From Synechococcus sp. KORDI-52 (GTDB taxonomy: Bacteria > Cyanobacteriota > Cyanobacteriia > PCC-6307 > Cyanobiaceae), in the NCBI RefSeq assembly GCF_000737595.1, contig NZ_CP006271.1, positions 806,001 through 870,000 of the forward strand: 64,000 nucleotides of DNA. Reading direction: 5' to 3'. The position numbers were made by a program, and so were the translations under genes. The notes below the pieces were generated by a model, which saw only the letters and a list, made by a program, of their open reading frames with translations, ran no database searches and was not told the origin of the DNA. Within the stretch, counting starts at the first letter, position 1; every line of letters starts with the position of its first letter. Below, piece after piece: positions 8,052-15,646 of the stretch.

Positions 8052-9683
8052 ATGCGTCGACCCAGCGGCATAGATGCGCCCTCCCCAACCCGGTGGCCAC
8101 GCAAGGTGTTAGCGATGGCGGGTCTGTTTGCCCTGACCTGTTTTGGGCTTCAGGCCTGGCGGCTCTTCAGCCTCAGTGCCACCTATGACCAAGCCCTGTT
8201 TCTGCAGGAGCTCTGGGCGACCGCGCAGGGGAGGCCCTTTGAAAGCAGCCTCTCATCGGTGTTGTCGGGGGCGGTGGTGGTCGGCGATGGCCTCCCGTCC
8301 ATCGATTACCTGCACCTGGGGCAGCATGCCAACGTCTTGACCGTGCTCATGGCCCCCCTGGTGGCTGGGTTCGGGATGTGGGCGTTGCCTTTGCTTCAGG
8401 TGGGCCTGCTCGCTGGCGCAGGTCTGGTGCTGTGGAGATTGGCCGACTCCCGACTTCCGCGGCCCCTGGCTGAGCGAATCACCCTCGCGTACTTCCTCAG
8501 CGGTGCGGTGATAGGCCCGGCTCTCGAGAACTTTCACGATCTGGTCTGGCTGCCCTTGTTGGCGTTTCTGGTGGTGGGAGGTCTCCTCGACGGCTGCCAT
8601 TGGCGGGTGTGGCTGTTTGGTGCTCTGTTGCTGTTGGTGCGAGAAGACAGTGGGCTGCTGTTGTTTTCCCTCGGGCTCTGGGCCCTGGTGCGTCGTCCCG
8701 GCCAACGGCTCACCGGAGCCTTGCTGATGGGCGTCTCCTTCGCCTGGGTCGTGCTGGTCACCGGCTGGATTCAACCGATGGTGGACTCCTCCTTGTCGGA
8801 TCGCTTCCTGAAGGAGAAGTTCGGCCATTTGGTGGATGACCCGTCGGGGGGAACGGTTGCTGTGCTTTGGGCCATGCTGCGCCAGCCCTTGGCGTTGATC
8901 GAGGCGCTGGTGTCGCCGCCGGGGGCAACACTCGGCTTCGTGCTGGCGTTGAGTTTGCCGCTGGTGCTGGTGCCCCTGCTCTCGGTGGATGCCGCTTTGC
9001 TGATGCTGGCTCCGCTGTTGATTGCCTTGCTCTCCCAGGGGCGATCCGCCTTGTCCGTCACCCTCCGCTATGTGCTGGCTTTGGTGCCCGGCCTTTATCT
9101 CGGTGCTGTGCTCTGGTGGCAACGGCACCCGGAGGGATGGTCGAAGCCATGGCTGCGCCGCTGTTGGACCGCGGCCCTGTCTCTTGGCCTTGTGCTCACG
9201 CTGGTAGGGAACCCCCACCGCACCCTCTCGGCCGTCATCCCCGACAGCTTTTCTCCTTGGGCGTACGTGTCTCCTCAGCAAATGCTGAACCGCCGCCAGG
9301 CGGCGGTTCAGGCCGTGGCGCTGATTCCAGCGGATGCCAGCGTTGCTGCCGATACGCCTTTGCTGCCGTTGTTGGCCCAACGGGAGGCGGCGATTCGTTT
9401 CCCTCGGCATGTTCAGTACCGCGATCGCCAGGGACACGTTCAACCGGTGGATTGGGTGGTGGCCCTGCCCGGCTATCACACGCCATTGGCTCCAGTGTTC
9501 AAAGGGTCCCGCAACAAACAGCAGCGCATTCAGCGGGAACTGCGGAAGCTCAAGGCGTCGGGCGACTATCGCTTGGTGCAGTGCCAAGGCGGCGCTGTTG
9601 TTTTGCAGCGGCAGGTGCCCGACACAGCTCCAGGCCCGATGGCCAGCTCCGGCAGCTCCAATTCATGTCCCTGGCTTGAGTGA
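8052..9683 (+). CDS. DUF2079 polytopic membrane protein (GT-C-like)
   Basis: 543 residues with about ten or more transmembrane helices. It carries the DUF2079 pattern in order: TYDQALFLQELW in the first outer loop (about 48-60), IDYLHLGQHANVL (about 84-96), ENFHDLVWLPLL (about 157-168) and LVREDSGLL (about 196-204). DUF2079 proteins resemble GT-C transferases that take sugars from polyprenyl phosphate outside the inner membrane, but no reaction is proven. The ATG is 7 bases after AAGGA. Its 3' end overlaps the convergent DUF2079 gene on the other strand by 134 bases, so both coding strands are used there. Confidence 0.87.
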   Translation: MRRPSGIDAPSPTRWPRKVLAMAGLFALTCFGLQAWRLFSLSATYDQALFLQELWATAQGRPFESSLSSVLSGAVVVGDGLPSIDYLHLGQHANVLTVLMAPLVAGFGMWALPLLQVGLLAGAGLVLWRLADSRLPRPLAERITLAYFLSGAVIGPALENFHDLVWLPLLAFLVVGGLLDGCHWRVWLFGALLLLVREDSGLLLFSLGLWALVRRPGQRLTGALLMGVSFAWVVLVTGWIQPMVDSSLSDRFLKEKFGHLVDDPSGGTVAVLWAMLRQPLALIEALVSPPGATLGFVLALSLPLVLVPLLSVDAALLMLAPLLIALLSQGRSALSVTLRYVLALVPGLYLGAVLWWQRHPEGWSKPWLRRCWTAALSLGLVLTLVGNPHRTLSAVIPDSFSPWAYVSPQQMLNRRQAAVQAVALIPADASVAADTPLLPLLAQREAAIRFPRHVQYRDRQGHVQPVDWVVALPGYHTPLAPVFKGSRNKQQRIQRELRKLKASGDYRLVQCQGGAVVLQRQVPDTAPGPMASSGSSNSCPWLE

Positions 9684-10998
9684 GCAATCGTTCCTGCACC
9701 TTGCGGCTTGATCCCCAGCCCGGGTCAGTGGGATTGAGCAGCAGCACGTTCCAGGGGCCAGCCTTGGGCAATGGACTCACTTTTTTCTTGGGGAAGCCGA
9801 TGCTGGTGCGCTGGCTGAGCTGAGGCACCAGGTAACTGGTGGTGAGCACGGCGTCCTGCGGTTGGATCAGAGCCTGGGCCTCATTGACCCCTTGCAGCTG
9901 GGGCACTCGGGTCAGGTAGGGCCCGGAGAAGAACCAGGGCTTGGCCAGCGCCAGCCAGCAGGCCATGGCCCAGCACAGCATCCAGGGAAAGCCCCGCTGG
10001 GGTTGGGGTCGCCCCTGCAGGCCATCGATGCAGGCCACCACGGCCACCACCGCCAGGGGCAGGCTGTAGTGATGCACCAGGGTGCGGTAGCTGGCGGATG
10101 AAGAGAGCAGATTCACCAGCACCAACGGCAGCCCGATCAACAATGTGGTGAGGGAGTTCCGCCGCCAAAGGGCGATGCTGGGCAGACAAAGCAGCAGCAG
10201 ATATTCCGCACCGCCGCCCCAATCCAGGCCACTGACAATGGTTAGCGGATCACCGTTCAAGTGGCTGAACATCCGCGCTGCGGCCTTCGGGCCGTCCCCA
10301 TTTCGAAGCAGTGGATAAAGCCAACGGCTGAGCAAGAGCAGCCAGCTGGCGCTGAGGCCCCCCGCCGCCAGGCTCCACCGCCAACGCCGGCGCCAGGCAA
10401 GATCGATGGCCATGCCTGCTGTGATCAGCACCAGGCCATCGCGGCAGCCCAGCATCAGCAGCAGCAAGCCAAACCAGAGCCGTGGTCGGCCTTCTCGCTC
10501 GGCCCAGACCGCGAAAGCGAAGGCCGGCATCACCCAGGTTTCGGGGTGGAAATCAAACAGAGCGGCGTTGAACACCACCGGCTGCAGCCACCAGAGGCCG
10601 CAGGCCAGCCAGCACTGCCGTGATCCCAATCCCGCCTGCTGCGCCACCCACCAGATCGGCAGCGCGGTGCAGCTCAGGGCCAGGGCCTGACTGGCCAGGA
10701 GCCACTGCAGGCTGGGCAGGATCCGATAGGCCCCGCCCGCCAGATAGAGCATCCAGGCTCCGTGGTCGGCCAGCACATGCACCTGCTCCATCGAGGAGAT
10801 CGGTGCCGCTCCCGATCCGATCAGCCAGGCCCACTGATCGAACAGCCCCAGGTCGTAGGCATTGCTCTGTAGCAGCCCATGGCGTACCGCTGCGACGCCC
10901 CAGAACAGCAGGCCCAGCCCTGCGGCCAGCACCAGCAACAGCGGGGGACAGACCTGCGGGCGCGATGGCCGGGAATCAGCGCTGGGGCTGGAGGTCAT
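9550..10998 (-). CDS. DUF2079 polytopic membrane protein, second copy
   Basis: 482 residues, polytopic. Family motifs are AYDLGLFDQWAW (about 47-58), the D-H pair in VLADHGAWMLY, FDFHPETWVMPAFAFAV (about 148-164) and GCRDGLVLI (about 184-192). It is a paralogue of the facing DUF2079 gene but clearly diverged, and it keeps the FHP motif where the other has FHD. The soluble C-terminal end (about 400-482) follows the pattern of the paralogue, with a TSYLVPQLSQR strand. The start overlaps the end of the downstream-facing ArnT-like gene by 23 bases, so it belongs to the minus-strand run 15.2 to 9.5 kb. Confidence 0.87.
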   Translation of the reverse strand: MTSSPSADSRPSRPQVCPPLLLVLAAGLGLLFWGVAAVRHGLLQSNAYDLGLFDQWAWLIGSGAAPISSMEQVHVLADHGAWMLYLAGGAYRILPSLQWLLASQALALSCTALPIWWVAQQAGLGSRQCWLACGLWWLQPVVFNAALFDFHPETWVMPAFAFAVWAEREGRPRLWFGLLLLMLGCRDGLVLITAGMAIDLAWRRRWRWSLAAGGLSASWLLLLSRWLYPLLRNGDGPKAAARMFSHLNGDPLTIVSGLDWGGGAEYLLLLCLPSIALWRRNSLTTLLIGLPLVLVNLLSSSASYRTLVHHYSLPLAVVAVVACIDGLQGRPQPQRGFPWMLCWAMACWLALAKPWFFSGPYLTRVPQLQGVNEAQALIQPQDAVLTTSYLVPQLSQRTSIGFPKKKVSPLPKAGPWNVLLLNPTDPGWGSSRKVQERLLTQARDMNWSCRSWPSGLELCRAPAAAKQQRRLGTAPSDSRPTP

Positions 10999-12511
10999 CG
11001 ATCGGAATCAGGTAGGTCTGGCTGCTTGGGTCCACCCAGGCACGGGGGCTGGCCTTCACCATCTCCCGCAGGAGTTGTTGCCGTTGTTCCGGCATCGGCC
11101 GGTAGGTCTTGTCCCACACGAAGCTGCCGGCCAGATGGCTGGCTCCAGCCCGTTTCCAGCGCTGCAGTCGCTCCGGCGTCAGTTGTTTGCTGGAGATCAG
11201 CCAGCCCTGACGGCGGGCCAGGTTGAGCAGGGTGGGATCGGTGCTTGTGACGCTCACAATCTTCGCGTCGCTGGGCAGATCCCTCCGGATGGTGAGGGCC
11301 AACGGCAGCCAGGCTTCTCGTTGCCGATGCTCCACCGCCCAGTAATCCACCGACAGCACCGTGAGGCTCACCAGTAGGGCAAGGCCGAGCAACAGCCGAG
11401 GCTGCCAGCGGGGCCGCCGCTGACGCCAGCTCTGCCAGCCCAAACCGATCAGTGGGGAGCTGAACAGCAGCAACGGCAGCTGGTAATACTCGTGAATCGT
11501 GCTCGAGCGCATGGTGGCGATCGTGCAGAGCAGCACACCCACCAATCCGCTGATGGTGATCTGCCCGCCGCCGCTGCGCCAGCTCGCCCCGAGTCCGATC
11601 AGCAGGAACGGGACCCCCACCACAGCCAGGAGCCGCAGGCTTACCCGCAGCAGCAGGTTGATCCAGCCGTTGAGGTCCAGCAGAAGACTGAGGCTGCTGC
11701 GATCGGCTCCCGAGCCCCAGAAGCCGAAGCTCAGTCCACTGGCCTGTCCCAGTTGATGGGCATGCCAGTACCAGCCGGCGATCGCCATCAGGCTGCTGCC
11801 CACGTAGATCCAGAAGCCCGGACGCCCCAGCAGACGAAACATGCGCCAGGGCAGGGTCTGGAGGGGCGCGGCCTGGTCTTCAGGGTTGGAGGTGAGTTGC
11901 ACCATCAGTAGGGGCAGCCCCAGCCAGAGCAGCGGAATCACCTTGATCAGGCCAGCGCTGGTGAAGCACAGCCAGCTCAGAGCCAGGGTCCAGGGCAAGC
12001 GTCGCTCACGCCAGAGGCTCAGGCTCTCCAGCGCGCCTGCGGCACAGAGCAGCAATAGGGCTTCGCCCTGAAAGGCGCGCCCGAAATACACCCCCAAGGG
12101 TGCAATGGCAAAGGCCAGGCCCGCCCACCAACCGGCTTCGGGGTTGAACCAACGCCGCCCCAGGCGCATCACCAGCCAGATGGTCAGTGCGCTGAAGAGC
12201 ACCGAACAACCGCGGCCCAGCCATTCCTGCACGCCCATCAGGCCGTACAGGCGGCTCACCAGAAACGGGTACAGGGGAAATTCCGACTCCACGAAGCCGG
12301 CACTCGCACCGCCCCAGTCGATCTGCGGCAGCCAGATCGGTGTGCCCGCCTGGCTGAAATGCCTTGCCATGGCCGCGGTGTCGGCCTGCCGCCAGCTGTG
12401 AACACCGAGCACCGGCATCCAGATCTGCACCATCCGCAGCAGGCTTCCCAGGCCGATGGGCAGCCAGATCGGCTTAGGGGCTGTTCCAGACAAAGCGGGA
12501 TGAGGCCGCAT
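10976..12511 (-). CDS. ArnT/PMT-like membrane glycosyltransferase (GT-C)
   Basis: About 511 residues from the ATG at 12511 (an earlier in-frame ATG at 12562 lies deep inside the upstream gene). It has ten or more transmembrane helices. GT-C features are the acidic first loop HSWRQADTAAMARHF, the ESEFPLYPFLVSRLY segment and FGRAFQGEALLLL. These enzymes transfer a sugar from a polyprenyl-phosphate donor to an acceptor on the outer face of the membrane. Donor and acceptor are not deducible. The gene overlaps its GT2-GtrA upstream neighbour by 38 bases and its DUF2079 downstream neighbour by 23, which points to one operon. Confidence 0.87.
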   Translation of the reverse strand: MRPHPALSGTAPKPIWLPIGLGSLLRMVQIWMPVLGVHSWRQADTAAMARHFSQAGTPIWLPQIDWGGASAGFVESEFPLYPFLVSRLYGLMGVQEWLGRGCSVLFSALTIWLVMRLGRRWFNPEAGWWAGLAFAIAPLGVYFGRAFQGEALLLLCAAGALESLSLWRERRLPWTLALSWLCFTSAGLIKVIPLLWLGLPLLMVQLTSNPEDQAAPLQTLPWRMFRLLGRPGFWIYVGSSLMAIAGWYWHAHQLGQASGLSFGFWGSGADRSSLSLLLDLNGWINLLLRVSLRLLAVVGVPFLLIGLGASWRSGGGQITISGLVGVLLCTIATMRSSTIHEYYQLPLLLFSSPLIGLGWQSWRQRRPRWQPRLLLGLALLVSLTVLSVDYWAVEHRQREAWLPLALTIRRDLPSDAKIVSVTSTDPTLLNLARRQGWLISSKQLTPERLQRWKRAGASHLAGSFVWDKTYRPMPEQRQQLLREMVKASPRAWVDPSSQTYLIPIDDLQPQR

Positions 12512-13604
12512 AGTTCCAGACGTAGACGACAACAATGCCCGCGAGTTGGGCCCAGAGCGCATGGGCCTGGATCAGGGTGTAGAAACTGGTAGCCAGGCCA
12601 ACGTTGGCAAGGGCCGGTAGCGAGGCCACCAGCAGAAACTTCAGCAGCCCCCGGATCAACTGCCGTCCGCTCTGGCGCCGGTCGCGGAAGGTGAGGGCGT
12701 TGTTCACCAGATAGTTCGAGCTTGCGGCTGTGATCACGGCCACCGGAAGCGCCTGCTGAAACGCCAGGTTGAACAGGTCCATCAGCAGTGCGGTGGAAAG
12801 CAGTTGAACCACCACGCCCGAGGCGCCCACAAGCCCGAAGCTGATGGCCCGCCGCGGCAGCAACCGCAGGGTTGCGGTGTGAATCAGGGACACCACGAAG
12901 TCCCAGAGGACGGCGAGATCGAGCTTGGAGCTGCCATGCAGCCGTGGCTGGAAGCTCAGCGGAATTTCTCCCACCTGCAGGCGGCCGTGGCTGATGGCCA
13001 GGAGCTCGTAGAGGAATTTGAAACCGTTCACGTCCACCTGACGCACCAGCGGCAGGCAGCGGTTGAGACGCAGCACGATGAAGCCGCTCATGCAATCGGT
13101 CAGGTGCTTGTAGGACCTTGGCAAACTCCAACGGGCCAGACGGTTGGCGAGGGTGGAACCATCAGTGCGTCGATCGCTGAGGCCTCGGATTTCGGAGCGG
13201 TCGAGGAAGCGACTCCCCGCCACCAGGTCCAGTCGTTCGCGCTCCAGGAGTTGCACGGCCTCTCCAACGGAGGCAGGCTCGTGCTGGCCATCGCTGTCCA
13301 TCACCACGGCGGTGGGATACAGGGCTGCAATCAGACCTTCCTTGATGGCGCTGGCCAGTCCAGAGCGTCCCACCCGTTGAATGATCCGGATCCTGGGGTC
13401 CTGGCGGGCTAAAGATCGCACCAGATCAGGGGTGCCATCCCGGGAATCGTCATCAACGACCAGGATTTCGAGCGGGTGATTCGTGCCCAGGCGCAGCAGG
13501 GATCCGATCACCTGACGGATGGAGCCGCCTTCGTTGAAGGTGGGCAGCACGATGGACAGGCCGCTGTGGCTTGTCGGTCCTTCACGGCCCTCGGTGGACG
13601 ACAC
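12474..13604 (-). CDS. GT2 polyprenyl-phosphate glycosyltransferase fused to GtrA domain
   Basis: 376-residue fusion. Residues about 15-235 are a GT-A fold family 2 (DPM1/GtrB-like) transferase: IVLPTFNEGGSIRQV, DDDSRDGTPDL, the metal site in MDSDGQHEP, and the acceptor helix region around DVNGFKFLYELL. Residues about 250-376 are a GtrA-like four-helix membrane domain (SFGLVGASGVVVQLL, SNYLVNNALTFRD). The expected product is a polyprenyl-phosphate sugar, with GtrA assisting flipping. That product is the donor type used by the GT-C proteins next door, so the neighbourhood makes sense as a donor-plus-transferase set. Confidence 0.92.
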   Translation of the reverse strand: MSSTEGREGPTSHSGLSIVLPTFNEGGSIRQVIGSLLRLGTNHPLEILVVDDDSRDGTPDLVRSLARQDPRIRIIQRVGRSGLASAIKEGLIAALYPTAVVMDSDGQHEPASVGEAVQLLERERLDLVAGSRFLDRSEIRGLSDRRTDGSTLANRLARWSLPRSYKHLTDCMSGFIVLRLNRCLPLVRQVDVNGFKFLYELLAISHGRLQVGEIPLSFQPRLHGSSKLDLAVLWDFVVSLIHTATLRLLPRRAISFGLVGASGVVVQLLSTALLMDLFNLAFQQALPVAVITAASSNYLVNNALTFRDRRQSGRQLIRGLLKFLLVASLPALANVGLATSFYTLIQAHALWAQLAGIVVVYVWNYAASSRFVWNSP

Positions 13605-13627
13605 AGTGCGCTCCAGTCGGGCTCAGG

Positions 13628-15235
13628 CTACCGACAGTCGGCCAGGGTCCATCGCCCAGCTTTGCTTTTGATACTGCAGTTCTCCTGGGGTTTGTCGCTG
13701 AGACGCCGCCCTGGGCCCCCTTTGAACCGTGGGATGCGTTGTTTGGCGTACCAGTTCAGGCTGGGACGTTCGTCGTAACCCTTAAGTGTCAACGCAGCTC
13801 CCGGGTTGTTTCTGGCCAGGGCTGCTACTGGTTGCACGGGCCAGGTTTCGTTGAGTTCCCACAGCCACAGGGGCGAGTGAAACAACAGGGCCAGTGCTGC
13901 CAAATTGCCGCAGCTGAGGCTGATCACCCCGAGGCGTCGCCGCTGCGGTACGGCGGAGCGCAGCCACCATCCACCGCCACACCAGCCGAGGCCCAGCACA
14001 ACCGCCAGGCCGCGATAGGGCACAAGGCTGCTGCCGATGCTGCTGAAGCTGGCCAGCCCCAGCAGCAGGAGCAGCAGTCCGAGCCCGCACCAGAAAATCG
14101 GAAGCCGCAACAGCAGCCAGCGGCAGGGGGGATTGGGGCTCTCCGGTGCACGTTTGGAAGACAAGGGTCGCTCCACCAGCCAAGCGAGCAGCGGAGCGCA
14201 AATCAGGGCCAACGGCAGCCAGAGCGGGTGGCTGTACCAGGGGAGTTGGGTGCGCAGCGGAAGAATGGCCCCGGCCAGGGTGAGCAGGCAGGCCAGGGAC
14301 CAGCGGCCCCAACGGCTCTGACGCCATCGCCAGGCCCAGATCAGGGCGAAGGGGATCAGCGGCAGCCAGGGCCAGCCCCCCTCCAGCACTTCGATCATGG
14401 GGACCCGCCAGCCCAGGTCACTGCCTTCGCCGGCATCCAGAAGAACCCGCCCGGCGCCATCTCCACCCCATAGCCAGAGCGCTTCGCTCCCCCGGATGTG
14501 GGCATGCCAGAGATGCCAGCCGACTCCCGGTGCCAGGCCCAGCAGCATCCCGCAGCCAGCCGTGGTGCGGTTGTTCCAGGTTCTCCATTCCCGGCCCCAG
14601 GCCAGCGCCAGTCCGGCGGCGGCCCCCGCCGGCACCAGCAGAGGGGCCTTGAGCAGCAGCATGGCGCTGGCCATCAGGCCGGCGACGGCTCCCCAGAGGC
14701 CGCTGCAGCGGCTGCGGTTCAACTGCAGCAAGGCCAGCCAGAACAGAGCCATGGTCGTCAGCTGGGTGCCATCCAGCATTGCCAGACGCCCGTGCCGGGC
14801 CACCGGCAGCAGCGTCAGCAGGATCACACTGGTGGCGATGGCGCTGGAGCGATCCCCTGGCCGCAGCGTCCATTGCAGCCAACCCCCTAAGGGGACGACC
14901 AGGCATGACAGCAGCGCCGGTGCAAGGCGGATGCTCCACTCCGCAGGGAGCTGTTCGGGCCGCGTGGTTGCGCCGATCACAAGGGCGATCAGGCTGTGCA
15001 AGCCCGGCGCCTTGTTGAGGTACGGCTTGTCCCAGAGGGTGGGCAGCAACGGGGCGTCCCCGAGCCCGTGGCGAAGTTCGAAGGCCACTCTGGCCACGGT
15101 GGCTTCATCGAAGTCCCGCAGAGGAAGATCACCGAGCCCGATCAGGGCCAGGCCGGCGGCGGCCAAGCCGAGCCCAATCCATGCGTTCCAGGGGGCTGCG
15201 TCAGGAGCGGAGCCGGAGCGCATGCTTCCCCTCAT
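13628..15235 (-). CDS. ArnT-like membrane glycosyltransferase (GT-C)
   Basis: 535 residues, polytopic. It has the ArnT/PMT_2 signature: an acidic first loop RDFDEATVARVAFELRHG (about 40-57) followed by WDKPYLNKAPGLHSL (about 67-81), equivalent to the KPPL region, and later RHGRLAMLDGTQL, equivalent to the family R/D loop. It is predicted to use a polyprenyl-phosphate sugar donor at the periplasmic side. ATG at 15235 or 15223 are both possible. It is 23 bases upstream of the GT2-GtrA gene and is the first gene of the minus-strand block. Its acceptor is unknown; an LPS or glycoprotein role is inference. Confidence 0.88.
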   Translation of the reverse strand: MRGSMRSGSAPDAAPWNAWIGLGLAAAGLALIGLGDLPLRDFDEATVARVAFELRHGLGDAPLLPTLWDKPYLNKAPGLHSLIALVIGATTRPEQLPAEWSIRLAPALLSCLVVPLGGWLQWTLRPGDRSSAIATSVILLTLLPVARHGRLAMLDGTQLTTMALFWLALLQLNRSRCSGLWGAVAGLMASAMLLLKAPLLVPAGAAAGLALAWGREWRTWNNRTTAGCGMLLGLAPGVGWHLWHAHIRGSEALWLWGGDGAGRVLLDAGEGSDLGWRVPMIEVLEGGWPWLPLIPFALIWAWRWRQSRWGRWSLACLLTLAGAILPLRTQLPWYSHPLWLPLALICAPLLAWLVERPLSSKRAPESPNPPCRWLLLRLPIFWCGLGLLLLLLGLASFSSIGSSLVPYRGLAVVLGLGWCGGGWWLRSAVPQRRRLGVISLSCGNLAALALLFHSPLWLWELNETWPVQPVAALARNNPGAALTLKGYDERPSLNWYAKQRIPRFKGGPGRRLSDKPQENCSIKSKAGRWTLADCR

Positions 15236-15365
15236 TACATCAAAAACTGAGTATGGTCCGGGTGTTCAGGATGCAGTGGCGTGGAGATGTGAGTGCTTCC
15301 TTAGGGGGGTGGTTACAACTCCGAAGGCGTTGCCGGCATTCACAATCCTTCAGGAGGAGGTGTCC

Positions 15366-15419
15366 ATGATTTCCAGTTGTTTGATCCAGGGTCTGCTGAT
15401 CGCGGAGAACGCCGGCTGA
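15366..15419 (+). CDS. Candidate 17-codon mini-ORF with strong ribosome-binding site
   Basis: A very short frame starting MISSCLIQGLL and ending ENAG, preceded by AGGAGGAGGTGTCC, which places an excellent Shine-Dalgarno 5-9 bases from the ATG. It lies in the 411-base gap between the GT-C gene and the porin. Two stem-loops follow directly. I do not recognise the peptide; it could be a leader peptide, a small protein, or chance. Confidence 0.35.
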   Translation: MISSCLIQGLLIAENAG

Positions 15420-15441
15420 ACGGCGCCTTCTGACTGATCAT

Positions 15442-15508
15442 CCGGTTCCGCGGCAAAAGCGGACCCGGCGAGAGCCCCCGTCCGGTTATCCGGTCGGGGG
15501 CATCGTTT
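15442..15508 (+). terminator. Twin hairpins, second one terminator-like
   Basis: The first stem, about CCGGTTCCGC/GCGGACCCGG (15442-15469), has one mismatch. The second, GCCCCCG-T-CCGG/CCGG-T-CGGGGGC (15474-15501), has a 4-base loop and a single T-T mismatch, followed by ATCGTTTT. This fits the end of a short transcript containing the mini-ORF, upstream of and separate from the porin promoter. Confidence 0.6.
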
Positions 15509-15632
15509 TGGCTTGTGTGCTTCTCAATAGTCTTGATTGATACATGTCGATGTAGGGACCGGCACACGTCGACTTGGGTCTTGAGTGACCACCCCCCACA
15601 ATCTGGAAATGGCGTAGTTGCGCCTATTTCCT

Positions 15633-15641
15633 GTGTGAGGA
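15633..15641 (+). promoter_or_regulatory. Putative Yfr1 small-RNA pairing site at porin 1 start
   Basis: GTGTGAGGA lies 5 bases before the porin ATG and includes its Shine-Dalgarno (GAGGA). It is the exact reverse complement of nine bases of the ultraconserved Yfr1 core (ACUCCUCACAC). Yfr1 is known to target porin mRNAs in Prochlorococcus; pairing here would block ribosome binding. Confidence 0.6.
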
Positions 15642-15646
15642 ATCCA

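Noticed and set aside
8253-9587. 444-codon minus-strand frame opposite the DUF2079 gene
   Set aside because: Gln/His/Arg-rich product without hydrophobic core; a shadow of the membrane-protein gene.
15236-15646. The yfr1 gene itself near the porins
   Set aside because: The ACTCCTCACAC core was not seen on either strand apart from the complementary target sites; yfr1 is normally located elsewhere.
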